64,000 bases of DNA from Marinobacter salinexigens (GCF_008370345.1 NZ_VTUU01000010.1:1-64000); one strand, 5' to 3'. Positions 1 to 9,051 are shown, counted from the stretch's first letter. Notes: generated by a model from the letters alone, not told the origin. Translations and numbers: made by a program.

Positions 1-200
1 TTGAAGAAACTGAAAAGCGTTTTCTTCAATACTTTCAATCAGTTACTACCAACAAATCGGGCCGCTTCAAGCGCCGTCCCCGTCAGAAGAGGTGCGCATT
101 CTACAGACCTCCCCGACGGTGTCAACGACAATTTTGAAAAAACTCAAACTTGGTTGAACCAAGCACCTAGCCACCCTTCCACCCACAACCAGGCGGACAC

Positions 201-228
201 AAAAAAAGGCAGCCGAAGCTGCCTTTTT
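201..228 (-). terminator. Rho-independent terminator of the cold-shock gene
   Basis: An 11-bp perfect stem (203-213 with 218-228) has a four-base loop. Read on the minus strand it is followed by a run of seven T residues (201-207). It lies 28 bp past the stop of the leftward cold-shock gene, so it most likely ends that transcript. Confidence 0.85.
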
Positions 229-255
229 GGCGGTTGCGCCTGAATCCTTTAAGGA

Positions 256-462
256 TTACAGAGCAACAACGTTCTCCGCCTGAGGACCTTTCTGGCCCTG
301 GGTAACGGTGAACTCAACCTGCTGGCCTTCTGCCAGGGTTTTGAAACCGCTGCCCTGAATAGCGCTGTAGTGAACGAATACGTCCGGGCCGTCTTCACGA
401 GTGATAAAACCAAAACCTTTAGCTTCGTTGAAGAACTTAACAGTACCGGTAGTAGTAGACAT
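256..462 (-). CDS. CspA-family cold-shock protein
   Basis: A 68-residue single cold-shock domain that binds single-stranded RNA and DNA and acts as an RNA chaperone. The RNP1 motif KGFGFI and RNP2 motif VFVHY are both present, and the length is that of the family. An ATG seven codons upstream is possible. The ATG at 462 was chosen because AGGAAG sits seven bases before it and the protein then begins [11 protein letters not shown], the usual family start. The upstream leader (463-720) is long, as for cold-inducible csp genes, but the family also has non-inducible members, so cold induction is not shown. Confidence 0.95.
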   Translation of the reverse strand: MSTTTGTVKFFNEAKGFGFITREDGPDVFVHYSAIQGSGFKTLAEGQQVEFTVTQGQKGPQAENVVAL

Positions 463-720
463 ACTTAAACTTCCTGAAATCAATCATTTAATCTGCGATC
501 TGCCCCAACATTGGCGCAGTCATCGGTTACGGAAAAACAGAACTCGCGGAATCAAAAACAGGACGGTCACTACTTACTGCGAAGGTACGTCTTATTCATG
601 AAGTGCTTTGCTAATCTTTCCTACAGGATTCACTCTACTCTGGAATTCAGGGCTTGCCAAGCTGAATTTCAATAATTTATGTAGGTACAGGTACACACAC
701 CGTCGCCGCCAGGGACAACC
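463..720 (-). promoter_or_regulatory. Long 5' leader and promoter region of the cold-shock gene
   Basis: The 258 bp between crcB and the csp start hold no convincing gene. Cold-shock mRNAs often have leaders of 100-200 nt that refold with temperature, and this gap could hold one. A weak promoter match on the minus strand (TTGGCA, 17 bp, TAGAGT) would give a leader of about 160-170 nt. Only the gap is seen directly; the function is inferred from the family. Confidence 0.35.
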
Positions 721-1101
721 TTAACCCCGTACCATTCCAAAGGTGTAGATACCCACTGCAGTCATAATTAGCGAACCGGCCACATGAGCCAATATGCCAA
801 CCAGCGCCATGGCAAATTTCCCTTCCTGGATAGCGGAAAGCATTTCCAGGGAGAAAGTGGAGAACGTCGTCAGCGCTCCACACAATCCAGTAATGGCGAA
901 GAGGCGCCATTCCGGTGCCAGATGGCTGCCATGGGTGAAGAACCCTATGAGGAAACCGATCAACCATCCACCACACAGATTGGCAATCAGAGTCCCATAA
1001 GGAACAACGTGGTATGTACTGTTAAGCCAGAGTCCAAGAAGCCAACGCAGATTTGCTCCAATGACCGCTCCTGTACTTACCGCCAATACTGATAACCACA
1101 T
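721..1101 (-). CDS. crcB: Fluoride ion channel CrcB/Fluc
   Basis: A 126-residue membrane protein with four hydrophobic segments, the size of dual-topology Fluc subunits. It exports fluoride down its electrochemical gradient and protects cytosolic enzymes. Family hallmarks are visible: the GANLRW segment near residue 15, the PYGTLIANLCGGWLIG helix, and GLCGALTTFSTFSLE near residue 92, whose TTFSTF stretch supplies pore phenylalanines and the central Na+ site. A single gene of this type normally makes a homodimer. The upstream region was checked for a fluoride riboswitch and no match was found. Confidence 0.95.
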   Translation of the reverse strand: MWLSVLAVSTGAVIGANLRWLLGLWLNSTYHVVPYGTLIANLCGGWLIGFLIGFFTHGSHLAPEWRLFAITGLCGALTTFSTFSLEMLSAIQEGKFAMALVGILAHVAGSLIMTAVGIYTFGMVRG

Positions 1102-1203
1102 CCCACCACACCCACGTCAGATTGAGACTTTACTTTGAAAGCTTACCGGCAGCCCGCCATCCCTGGGCCACCGGCTACAGCATCCCACCAATACAGGGGC
1201 GTA

Positions 1204-3654
1204 TCACACTGGATTATGGTCGATAACCGTTTCCTTCGAGCGTGCAAACTCGTCAAACGGAAAATCGTCCACAGTCAGCATTTCAAGAACAACTGCCTCA
1301 TACTCCTTCATAAAGCCGGCTTCTTCCTTACTGAACACACCCGCTTCCAGCGCCGCATCAAAGCGCTCCTCCGGATGCAGGGCAGTCATCGGCAACTCGC
1401 CCTTGGCGTAGGCTTTGGTCACTTTCCTGTAGAGCTGCTCAGCCTTGTCATAATCTTTCAACAGGCTGTTATAGCGTGCAACCGGATTGACCACACCTTC
1501 ATCGCCCTCCGTACTCCACACGCTGGAGGTCAGCTTGCTCCGAACCGGCGTATCCGTCGATATTGCACGAGCCAGCTTGCGAGCCAGTTCATCACCGGGC
1601 GCATGCCAGCAGCGCCCCAACGGCATCGTAATCGTTTTTAAAGCGAATGCGACGGGCCGACTGGGAAGATTCTGAAGAAACTCTGCCATCGCCGTTTCGG
1701 TACGATGCAACAGCAACTCGAGACTGTACTCCATGACGTCCCGCTCACCGTCCACGGGCTGACTCTCATGCCAGTTCTTGAGGACCATCGAAGCAAGATA
1801 CAGATTGGAGAGCATATCTCCGAGACGCGCCGAAACAAGTTCCCGCATCTTGAGTTCACTGCCCAATGTTGTCATGGCCGCGTCCGAGCACAGCCCAAAG
1901 GCCGCGCTGAATCGGGCGACCGCCTGAGCGTAGCGACGACTTGCACTGTCAAAAGGAACATCAGCTCGGCCAAGCCCCAAAGCCTGGGTGAACGCTCGCG
2001 CGGCATTGCCGAAGATCAACCCGGCATGATTGAAGAACGCCTTGTCGAAGGCATTGATATCGTCATTATCTTTGGCGCCCAGTTCCTCCAGCACGTAAGG
2101 ATGGCAACGAATCGCCCCCTGACCGAAGATCATCAGGCTACGGGTCATGATATTCGCACCCTCAACCGTAATTGAAACCGGAGTGCCGCTGTAGCTGATA
2201 CCCAGATAATTGCGGGGCCCGAGAGTAACCGCTTTGCCACCATGAACATCCATGGCATCTGCCAGCACCCCTCTCTGGAACTCAGTCAGGTGATATTTCA
2301 GGATCGCGGAAGGTACGGCGGGCTTCTGGCCGCCATCAATCATGTTGGCGGTATGATTGACTGCAGCCTGAGCGATGTAGGTCTTCGCGGCAATTCGAGC
2401 CAGTGGCTCCTGTACGCCTTCCATGTCTGCCACAGGAGTGTTGAATTGACGCCGGATACGGGTAAAACCTCCCGCAGTCGCGACCGAATAGGCGGAGGCA
2501 CCTGCCGCCCCTGAAGGCAGAGTAATACAGCGGCCAACAGACAGACATTCAACCAGCATACGCCAGCCCTGCCCCGCCATTTCCTGACCACCGATAATGT
2601 AATCCAGAGGAATAAAAACGTCTTTGCCCCTGATCGGCCCGTTCAGGAACGGCGAACCAATAGGGCAATGCCTGCGCCCGATTTCCATGCCGTCGGTGTT
2701 CCGGGGAATCAGCGCGCAGGTGATTCCGTAGTCTTTCGTGTCCCCAAGCAGACCGTCCGGATCAAACATCCTGAACGCCAGGCCAACCACCGTCGCAATC
2801 GGAGCAAGAGTGATCCAGCGTTTTTCGAAATTAAGCCGGATCCCCAATACTTCCTTGCCTTCAAACTCACCTTTGCAGACGATTCCGGTATCCGGCAGGG
2901 AAGTCGCATCCGAACCAGCCCTTGGCCCGGTCAGCCCGAAGCAGGGAATCTCCCGACCATCCGCCAGCCGCGGCAGGTAATGCTGCTTCTGCTCGTCGGT
3001 ACCGTATTTCAGCAGCAGCTCACCGGGACCGAGGGAGTTGGGAACCCCCACTGAAACCATCAACATTTCGTTGGCAGCGAGCTTCTGCAAAACAGCCGTC
3101 TGTGCCTTTGCCGAAAACTCAAGGCCGCCATACTCCTTCGGAATAATCATCCCGAAGAACCGTTCCTTTTTGAGGAAGTCCCAGAGTTCCCCCGGCAGAT
3201 CAGCCCTTTCCACGGCCAGATCCCAGGCGTTGCACATGGAGATAGCCTGGGTACATTGGTTATCCACAAACGCCTGTTCTTCTTCCGTCAGGCCGGTGTT
3301 TCGGTTGATCAGCAGGTTATGCCAGTCCGGGCGGCCACTGAACAGCTCTCCATCCCAGCCAACCGTACCGGCTTCAAGGGCGACCTTTTCGGTATCAGAA
3401 ACCCGGGGAGCCACTTTCTTGAAGGTGGCGAAGATGCGCGGAGTAAGCCAGCTTCTGCGAAAACCGGGGAGGCCTGCGGCAGCGGTCAGCGCAGCACCGG
3501 CAAAGAGCAGCAGAGCCAGCCCGCCAGCACCGAAGATGAGAGACAGCGCGCCCACAATCACCATCACAGCAATCGCAGACGAAGCACCGGCTTCACGGCG
3601 CAGAACAATAAGCAGGCCCGCCAGAGCGATCAGAAACAGAATCAAAGTCGTCAT
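1204..3654 (-). CDS. fadE: Acyl-CoA dehydrogenase FadE
   Basis: At 816 residues this is the long FadE type (E. coli FadE is about 814) and not the 380-residue soluble type. Two to three hydrophobic segments in the first 70 residues (LILFLIALAGLLIVLRR and after) anchor it to the inner membrane. The FAD-dependent dehydrogenase core follows, with the substrate/FAD region GLTGPRAGSD. It catalyses the first oxidation of each beta-oxidation cycle, from acyl-CoA to trans-2-enoyl-CoA, passing electrons through ETF to quinone. It is read in the same direction as rapA, 130 bp downstream. That gap holds a 10-bp hairpin (3729-3762) and the palindrome CATCCATGGATG at 3668-3679, so separate transcription is likely. 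Confidence 0.93.
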   Translation of the reverse strand: MTTLILFLIALAGLLIVLRREAGASSAIAVMVIVGALSLIFGAGGLALLLFAGAALTAAAGLPGFRRSWLTPRIFATFKKVAPRVSDTEKVALEAGTVGWDGELFSGRPDWHNLLINRNTGLTEEEQAFVDNQCTQAISMCNAWDLAVERADLPGELWDFLKKERFFGMIIPKEYGGLEFSAKAQTAVLQKLAANEMLMVSVGVPNSLGPGELLLKYGTDEQKQHYLPRLADGREIPCFGLTGPRAGSDATSLPDTGIVCKGEFEGKEVLGIRLNFEKRWITLAPIATVVGLAFRMFDPDGLLGDTKDYGITCALIPRNTDGMEIGRRHCPIGSPFLNGPIRGKDVFIPLDYIIGGQEMAGQGWRMLVECLSVGRCITLPSGAAGASAYSVATAGGFTRIRRQFNTPVADMEGVQEPLARIAAKTYIAQAAVNHTANMIDGGQKPAVPSAILKYHLTEFQRGVLADAMDVHGGKAVTLGPRNYLGISYSGTPVSITVEGANIMTRSLMIFGQGAIRCHPYVLEELGAKDNDDINAFDKAFFNHAGLIFGNAARAFTQALGLGRADVPFDSASRRYAQAVARFSAAFGLCSDAAMTTLGSELKMRELVSARLGDMLSNLYLASMVLKNWHESQPVDGERDVMEYSLELLLHRTETAMAEFLQNLPSRPVAFALKTITMPLGRCWHAPGDELARKLARAISTDTPVRSKLTSSVWSTEGDEGVVNPVARYNSLLKDYDKAEQLYRKVTKAYAKGELPMTALHPEERFDAALEAGVFSKEEAGFMKEYEAVVLEMLTVDDFPFDEFARSKETVIDHNPV

Positions 3655-3728
3655 AGGTTTTCTCTGTCATCCATGGATGGGAAGTTCGAAGACTACAATT
3701 CGTTACGTTCACGGTATCGTATCGGATG

Positions 3729-3762
3729 ATGCCTGGCCAGCGAATCCCTTACGGCCAGGCAT
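3729..3762. other. Perfect 10-bp hairpin between rapA and fadE
   Basis: ATGCCTGGCC (3729-3738) and its exact reverse complement (3753-3762) enclose a 14-base loop. It is downstream of rapA and upstream of fadE, both leftward. There is no T-run after the stem on either strand, so it is a weak intrinsic terminator at best. It could be a Rho-assisted end, an mRNA-stabilising hairpin or an operator. Confidence 0.4.
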
Positions 3763-3784
3763 ATACTGCGATATCGCTCACGGA

Positions 3785-6646
3785 TCAGGCGGTTACGATA
3801 ACCCGAATCCCCTCCAGAGCCAGGCTCGCATGACTGATCGCCTCCCGGGCAGCGGCCAGCTGGTCGCGGAAGTATTCGATTTCCTCATCACGAATAGCCG
3901 GGTTAACCTTCTGCAAAGCCTCCAGACGCCGGATTTCCGGATTCAGCAGCGCTTCTACCTGCTCCAGAGCCTGATTCTTCATGGGTTCCAGATGCGGCTC
4001 CGACAACTGTTCCGCATGCCCGACCATGGTTTCCACCTCGGAGCGGATCTGGGGCACGATGGCTTGTGCAGTCCGGCGCCTGATGTTCGAACACAGGTCA
4101 TTGAGCCGGTCATGAGGCAAAGCCCGAGACAGATCCTTCCCGTTCACATCCACCAGCAAACGTAACGGCGACACCGGCAAATAACGAGTTAGCTGCAGCG
4201 CATCAGGTGCCGGACAATGCACACTGAACATGGCCTCCATCAGCAAGGTCCCCGGAGGTAGAGCCTTCACAGACAAACTCGCCAATGCGGCCTTGCCCAG
4301 CCCGGAAGCGGTCACAGAATCCATAACGCCGGTCACCATCGGGTGCTCCCAGCTCATGAAAGCCAGGTCTTCTCGCTCCAGAGCCTGCTGCCGGCTCCAG
4401 GTCACGGTAATGCCGTCCTCCGGCAACTCCGCCACATGTCCAGCCTGATACTGCTCACCCGGGCGCAACACATCAGATTCCTCTGAGTGGTCTTCCACAT
4501 CCACTCCCAGGATATCGAACGCCTCGATCATATAATCGCGAACCTGAGCGGAAGACTCCTCAGTTTCTATGCCATCGATCAATTGCTCTGCGACGTCCCG
4601 GCGACAGGAATTGAGCTCAATCAGCGCATCCCGGCCATTCTGCAACAGAGTACGAAGCCTGGTTGCTTCATCTGAAGTTGAAGCAACCAGGGCATCCAGG
4701 GATGCCAGGTCTCCCCCAACAACTTTCTCCCAGTCCGGACGAACGGCGTCCTGAACGGCGACACCCACGGCACAACTTTCTGAAAATGCATTCAGACCCT
4801 CGTTGAACCATCGATACTGGGCTTCCTGAACCGTGCTTTCGAGGTACGGTATATGAATGTCGATAGTCTCGGTCTGGCCGATCCTGTCCAGGCGGCCAAT
4901 ACGCTGTTCAAGGAGATCAGGATTTGCCGGAAGGTCGAAGAGCACCAGATGGTGTGCGAACTGGAAGTTGCGGCCTTCACTGCCGATCTCGGAACAGATC
5001 AGCGCCTGGGCACCCTGTTCGTTGTCTGCAAAGTAGGCGGCGGCCCGATCCCGCTCCACCAGACTCAGATGCTCGTGGAATGCCGTGCTGCGGATTCCAG
5101 CCCGTAGCTGCAGATGCTGCTCAAGAGCCATGGCGGTTTCTGCGCGGGCACAGATCACTACAACCTTCGCGGGGCGCAGGCTTACCAGCTTTTTCTCGAG
5201 CCAGGCCACGCGAGGATCTTCCGCCAACCATTGATCTTCGGACACAGACTGCTCTGGAGACAGACCTGTCAGCCCCCAGTTTTCGCCTTCATACATAGAC
5301 GGGCAAGGCAGCGGCTCAGGAACCGGTCGGCGTTCAGGAAAGCCCTGAATGGCGGCCCTGGTATTGCGGAACAGCACACGTCCAGTGCCATGGCGGTCGA
5401 GCAATGCATCGATCACTGCCTGGCGAGCGTTATCACCGGCCAGCAGTGGTTCAAACTCATCGCCAAGCCAGCCTTCGAGCGCCGAACGGTCGCCCTCGGA
5501 AAGCTCCGCGTCTTCCACCTGCAAACTCCGCACAACATTATTGATGGCCTCGTACTGAGCTTCTTCCTGCCGGAAGGTTTCGAGGTCATGAAAACGGGCA
5601 GGATCCAGCAAGCGGAGACGGGCAAAGTGGCTGGCAACACCGACTTGCTCAGGAGTAGCCGTCAACAGCAACAGCCCCCGACTGACCGCTGAGAGAGACT
5701 CGACAATCTGGTATTCCTCGCTAACCTCATCGGGGCTCCAGGCCAGGTGATGGGCCTCGTCAACGATCATCAGATCCCAGCCGGCAGCCTGCACGTCTTT
5801 TCGGGCCTGCGCGCTGCTGGTCAGAAAATCCAGACTGCACAACACCAACTGCTCGGTTTCAAACGGGTTTACCGCATCATCATCACCAAAAATGTGGTTT
5901 ACCAGCGCATCGACTTCATCCACATCAGCTTTCAGTGCGTCATAACGACCCTGATCAACAATCGAGAAGCGCAGATTAAACCGGCGCAGCATTTCGACCA
6001 GCCACTGATGCACGAGAGAATCCGGGACCACAATCAATGCCCGCTTTGCGCGGCCAGTATGCAGTTGGTAATGCAGGATCAAACCAGCTTCGATGGTTTT
6101 ACCCAACCCAACCTCGTCCGCCAGCAATACTCGTGGCGCATGACGCCGGGCCACTTCCTGAGCAATATAGATCTGATGCGGCAGGTGCTGAGTACGGGCA
6201 CCAATCAGCCCCTGCGCAGGGGAAGCCCGCAGGCGATCCATGTGCTGCAGGGTTGCTACTCGCAACCGGAAAGCCCCGTTGCGATCAAACTGACCCGCAA
6301 ACAGACGCTGGTGCGGCGCCGAGAAATTCACCGAACTGCTCAGTTTTACTTCAGATATCTGCTGGATACTTTCGCCATTGTCAGCGTGATACACGAGCAC
6401 GCCGCCGATTTCTTCCACAGAACGCACGATGTACTTATCGCCGTCAAAGGTCTCGATTTGTTCTCCCGTCTGATAAATGATCCGGGACAGGGGTGCGTTG
6501 CCAATGGCGTATGTACGCTCTTCATCAGCTGCGGGGAAACCCAGGGTCACCCTGCGGCCGGATATATCAGTAACGATACCCAGACCCAGGGCTGTATCGC
6601 TGTGACTGACCCAGCGCTGACCAATGACAAAATCCGATGTATCCAA
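3785..6646 (-). CDS. rapA: RNA polymerase-associated SWI2/SNF2 ATPase RapA (HepA)
   Basis: A 953-residue protein closely following E. coli RapA (968). RapA uses ATP hydrolysis to free RNA polymerase stalled in post-termination complexes and recycle it. The sequence shows the N-terminal Tudor-like region beginning FVIGQRWVSHSDTALGLG, Walker A DEVGLGKT (177-184), DEAH box (297-300), the TATPEQ motif, the helicase C motif EQRIGRLDRIGQ, and the RapA C-terminal end RRLEALQKVNPAIRDEE. The longest reading frame (start 6736) runs into the upstream cysZ gene. I chose the TTG at 6646 because GGAGG lies four bases before it and homology begins there. The short spacing and the TTG suggest modest translation. 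Confidence 0.95.
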   Translation of the reverse strand: MDTSDFVIGQRWVSHSDTALGLGIVTDISGRRVTLGFPAADEERTYAIGNAPLSRIIYQTGEQIETFDGDKYIVRSVEEIGGVLVYHADNGESIQQISEVKLSSSVNFSAPHQRLFAGQFDRNGAFRLRVATLQHMDRLRASPAQGLIGARTQHLPHQIYIAQEVARRHAPRVLLADEVGLGKTIEAGLILHYQLHTGRAKRALIVVPDSLVHQWLVEMLRRFNLRFSIVDQGRYDALKADVDEVDALVNHIFGDDDAVNPFETEQLVLCSLDFLTSSAQARKDVQAAGWDLMIVDEAHHLAWSPDEVSEEYQIVESLSAVSRGLLLLTATPEQVGVASHFARLRLLDPARFHDLETFRQEEAQYEAINNVVRSLQVEDAELSEGDRSALEGWLGDEFEPLLAGDNARQAVIDALLDRHGTGRVLFRNTRAAIQGFPERRPVPEPLPCPSMYEGENWGLTGLSPEQSVSEDQWLAEDPRVAWLEKKLVSLRPAKVVVICARAETAMALEQHLQLRAGIRSTAFHEHLSLVERDRAAAYFADNEQGAQALICSEIGSEGRNFQFAHHLVLFDLPANPDLLEQRIGRLDRIGQTETIDIHIPYLESTVQEAQYRWFNEGLNAFSESCAVGVAVQDAVRPDWEKVVGGDLASLDALVASTSDEATRLRTLLQNGRDALIELNSCRRDVAEQLIDGIETEESSAQVRDYMIEAFDILGVDVEDHSEESDVLRPGEQYQAGHVAELPEDGITVTWSRQQALEREDLAFMSWEHPMVTGVMDSVTASGLGKAALASLSVKALPPGTLLMEAMFSVHCPAPDALQLTRYLPVSPLRLLVDVNGKDLSRALPHDRLNDLCSNIRRRTAQAIVPQIRSEVETMVGHAEQLSEPHLEPMKNQALEQVEALLNPEIRRLEALQKVNPAIRDEEIEYFRDQLAAAREAISHASLALEGIRVIVTA

Positions 6647-6665
6647 GAAACCTCCGAACGATCTT

Positions 6666-7415
6666 TTAATTGCGGGTCGCGCCGTTCTCGCGCACCCAGT
6701 AAGCCGTAGCGCCACACACTGCCGCGGGCACCACAATAAGATTCAGAACAGGCACCATGGCGGCCAAAGCTACCGGAAGACCAAAACCAAAGGCAGACAG
6801 CCGGGTATCGCCCAACAGGCCGCGCAGAGCAGGGAAACTGACCTTGTGGTTATCTGCCGGGTAGTCGACGTACTGCAACGCCATCATCCAGCAGTTGAAG
6901 AGGAACCAGAGCAATGCGGCAACCAGATTCACAACCGGAATCAATCCAATAACAATCAGACCGATCGCCCGGGGCAGGTAATACAGGATTTTCTGAACTT
7001 CCCGCCATAGTGCCCGGGGGATATCCCGAATAATGGTGGCCCACCCTTCATCCGTGCTCACTTCCTGGCCAGTCAGATGCTTTTCGGTCAGCTCAGCCAG
7101 ATAACCGTAAAAGGGGGAACCAATAAGGTTGGCGACAATCACGAAGCCATAGGCGAGCATGAGCAGAATCACGCCGCCATAAAGTATCCAAAGTAACCAA
7201 TCCAGGGACTGCAGCCAGGCCCAGTCAGGCAGCCACCCCATAACCGTGGTGATCAGGATGCCGAACATTTCTGCCAGAAAATAGAAGAACAGGCCGAAGA
7301 GGACGATGTTGATAATCAGCGGGATAACAACGAACAGGCGCAGGCCAGGCTGTCGAATCAGACGAAAGCCCTCCCCCAGATAGCCCAGTCCACGAAAAAA
7401 ATTTCCCTTGAGCAT
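6666..7415 (-). CDS. cysZ: Sulfate permease CysZ (EI24 family)
   Basis: A 249-residue inner-membrane protein with several long hydrophobic helices. CysZ imports sulfate for cysteine synthesis. Matches to the E. coli protein are strong: QPGLRLFVVIPLIINI near the N terminus, LPRAIGLIVIGLIPVVN in the middle, ALQYVDYPADNHKV, and PVAVCGATA-like VPAAVCGATAYWV near the end. The ATG at 7415 was preferred over one 14 codons upstream because a GGAGG precedes it and the protein then starts MLKGNFFRGLGY. RapA begins 19 bp after its stop, so the two are probably co-transcribed. Confidence 0.93.
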   Translation of the reverse strand: MLKGNFFRGLGYLGEGFRLIRQPGLRLFVVIPLIINIVLFGLFFYFLAEMFGILITTVMGWLPDWAWLQSLDWLLWILYGGVILLMLAYGFVIVANLIGSPFYGYLAELTEKHLTGQEVSTDEGWATIIRDIPRALWREVQKILYYLPRAIGLIVIGLIPVVNLVAALLWFLFNCWMMALQYVDYPADNHKVSFPALRGLLGDTRLSAFGFGLPVALAAMVPVLNLIVVPAAVCGATAYWVRENGATRN

Positions 7416-7512
7416 GGCCGGAAGGCCCTCCGTTTCAATGACATTGACGGGGCGCAAAGCATATCATGTTGCAGACATTCCCACAGCCCGGAGCCAGTTT
7501 CGGAATATCCCC

Positions 7513-7917
7513 ATGGCATCCCTGAAACACCTTATTCGTACATTGCTAAACACCCGCCCGATCTGGCGACTGGCCCTGCTGACGTCACTGATCGCGATCA
7601 TTTATCTGGCGACGACCAGCCACAGCTACCCGATTCCTGCCTCGGCGAACGACAAAATCAACCATCTGGTTGCCTTTCTCGAACTGACCATCCTCACTCG
7701 CCTGGCCTGGCCGGAACTGAGGGCCTGGTGGTATGCACCGTTACTTCTGGCCTTTGGCCTTGGCATTGAAATCGTTCAGGCCAACCTGCCTTATCGGGAA
7801 TTTTCGCTTCTTGACCTGGCAGCAGATGGCTTCGGCATCGTTCTTGGCCTGCTGCCTTGGCCGTTCCTGACTCGCCTCAAACATGACTCGCTGCGAAATT
7901 CCCCCAACTCTTTGTGA
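7513..7917 (+). CDS. VanZ-like membrane protein
   Basis: A 134-residue protein with about four hydrophobic segments and the VanZ-family pattern: DKINHLVAF after the first helix, then GLGIEIVQANLPYREFSLLDLAADGFGIVLG. VanZ of enterococci is linked to low-level teicoplanin resistance, but the role of the stand-alone proteobacterial members is unknown, so no function is assigned. The ATG at 7513 gives the normal length. The stop codon lies inside a GacA-box-like palindrome (7913-7930) that precedes a small RNA gene. Confidence 0.8.
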   Translation: MASLKHLIRTLLNTRPIWRLALLTSLIAIIYLATTSHSYPIPASANDKINHLVAFLELTILTRLAWPELRAWWYAPLLLAFGLGIEIVQANLPYREFSLLDLAADGFGIVLGLLPWPFLTRLKHDSLRNSPNSL

Positions 7918-7930
7918 GAAATTTCCTACA
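7913..7930 (+). promoter_or_regulatory. GacA-box-like palindrome upstream of the CsrB/RsmZ-type RNA
   Basis: TGTGAG, six bases (AAATTT), CCTACA. The known GacA upstream activating sequence is TGTAAG-N6-CTTACA, so each half-site differs by one base and the spacing is exact. It lies about 170 bp before the predicted RNA start, similar to the far-upstream site of pseudomonad rsmZ genes. It overlaps the end of the vanZ-like gene. Confidence 0.6.
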
Positions 7931-8086
7931 AGGCTGTGCGATCTAACAACTCGTTAGCGTGCGCAGCATCAGCTTTGACGCACACAATCTCCGTAACTCG
8001 TTGATAAACATGTCCGCCCCTTCAGAAACCGTTCTTTCAGTTCACAGAACCGTGCATGAGTCACATGTTTGTAAGATGGCCGCTGG

Positions 8087-8092
8087 TATTAT
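8087..8092 (+). promoter_or_regulatory. Candidate -10 box of the small RNA
   Basis: TATTAT lies seven bases before the first base of the predicted transcript (about 8099). There is no good -35 hexamer 17 bp upstream (CATGTT), as expected for an activator-dependent promoter. The start site is a prediction. Confidence 0.45.
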
Positions 8093-8098
8093 TGTTTT

Positions 8099-8332
8099 CA
8101 GTCAAGGACGACAGGGAAAAGGACGACGCACCGGACGCACCCCGGCATGGAATTGCAGGGAGAGGCAGGGAATCATGGACGCCTCGCTTTAGGGAGAATA
8201 TTCGGATCGCCGGCTCGGAAGCCGGCACCAGGGAGCGGCATCAAGGAACTCGCAACACGGCTGTTGCCCAATGCGCAAGGACGCGCCGACCTGTTTCGAT
8301 TAGGGTAGTCTTCGGGCTACCCTTTGTTTTTT
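8099..8332 (+). ncRNA. CsrB/RsmZ-type regulatory RNA that sequesters CsrA/RsmA
   Basis: A gene-free stretch on the plus strand carries 14 GGA triplets between 8105 and 8282, many as AGGGA, AAGGA or ATGGA, the recognition core of CsrA/RsmA. Several sit in loops. GCCGGCT/AGCCGGC (8209-8226) presents CGGA as a tetraloop, and GAGGC/GCCTC (8162-8185) encloses AGGGA and ATGGA. The transcript ends at a clear intrinsic terminator (8302-8332), giving about 235 nt. RNAs of this family titrate CsrA away from mRNAs under control of a GacS/GacA system, which fits the GacA-box-like site upstream. The family is recognised by architecture, not by sequence alignment, so the closest named member (CsrB, RsmY or RsmZ) is left open. 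Short frames here have no family resemblance. Confidence 0.82.
8302..8332 (+). terminator. Intrinsic terminator of the CsrB/RsmZ-type RNA
   Basis: AGGGTAG (8302-8308) pairs with CTACCCT (8317-8323) around an eight-base UUCG-containing loop, followed by TTGTTTTTT. It faces the leftward methyltransferase gene ending at 8377. Confidence 0.85.
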
Positions 8333-8376
8333 CTGGTCTCCGTTTTCAACTCCCCGTTTGGCCCTCACAGTTTTCG

Positions 8377-9051
8377 TCAGACCTGATAAATCCTCACCCG
8401 GTTAAACTCCTCGAACTCATTCAGATCCGGCCAGGTGCGCGCCTCGGTCACTGACTGCAATACATAGCAGTCGTCGCCCAGATCCCGAACCCTGGAATCC
8501 GCCAACAGTACACTGGGTGCCGCAGCCCTGAATTCGGCCAGCAACGGCCGGTTCTCAGGATCGTACAACACATCCGCAGCGGTAATGACCTCGACTCCCT
8601 CCGGGCGCCGGTTCCAGTCATCGCACAGCGTTACCTCAACACCGTTCAGCCGGGCATTGGCTGCCGCCGCATCGAGAGCGGCCGAGTCGATGTCGCAGGC
8701 TATCGCCTCACACGCCCCTGCTTTCGCAGCCGCTACCGCCACAATTCCGGAGCCGGAACCAAAATCCAGTACCGTTTTACCCGCCACCGATTCAGGATTT
8801 TGCAGAATCCAACGCGCCAGGACCTGGCCACTGGCCCAGCAGAACGACCAGTAGGCAGGTTCAGCCACCACCGCCTGAGCCTCATCGTGACTGAGCGGCC
8901 CTTCCAGTACCGAGGGGTCGAACAGGTACAGAGAAAGCTCTGGACACCCCGCCGGACGGGATTCCGCCACACGCCCACGACTGAGGGTTTTGCGGAGATG
9001 TTCATTGAGGCGATCGGGGGTCATCGGTTGCTCCAGCGTGTTCTTGGTCAT
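8377..9051 (-). CDS. Class I SAM-dependent methyltransferase, ETF-beta lysine methyltransferase-like
   Basis: A 224-residue protein with a standard SAM-binding fold: motif [20 protein letters not shown], acidic motif [22 protein letters not shown], and ADVLYDP in the motif IV position. The pattern [17 protein letters not shown] just before motif I is typical of the METTL20/calmodulin-KMT-like group and its bacterial homologues, which methylate lysines of electron-transfer flavoprotein beta. The exact substrate is not shown by the sequence. PrmA-like or nicotinamide methyltransferase-like labels may appear in databases. A second ATG nine codons downstream is an alternative start. Confidence 0.8.
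   Translation of the reverse strand: MTKNTLEQPMTPDRLNEHLRKTLSRGRVAESRPAGCPELSLYLFDPSVLEGPLSHDEAQAVVAEPAYWSFCWASGQVLARWILQNPESVAGKTVLDFGSGSGIVAVAAAKAGACEAIACDIDSAALDAAAANARLNGVEVTLCDDWNRRPEGVEVITAADVLYDPENRPLLAEFRAAAPSVLLADSRVRDLGDDCYVLQSVTEARTWPDLNEFEEFNRVRIYQV

Noticed and set aside
1..243. 80-residue frame at the left edge
   Set aside because: It has no recognisable domain or ribosome site, runs through the terminator hairpin at 203-228, and ends in low-complexity sequence. I see no gene in positions 1-255.
1102..1203. Possible fluoride riboswitch before crcB
   Set aside because: The region lacks the conserved GGNGAUGG...CGCC core and pseudoknot partner; only the short ACCGGC direct repeats at 1145 and 1170 stand out.
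3038..4165. 375-residue plus-strand frame
   Set aside because: It runs antisense across fadE, the intergenic gap and rapA, shows no domain, and is explained by GC-rich codon shadow.
7959..8454. Short frames in the gene-free stretch
   Set aside because: They coincide with the GGA-rich RNA and its upstream region and carry no known domain.
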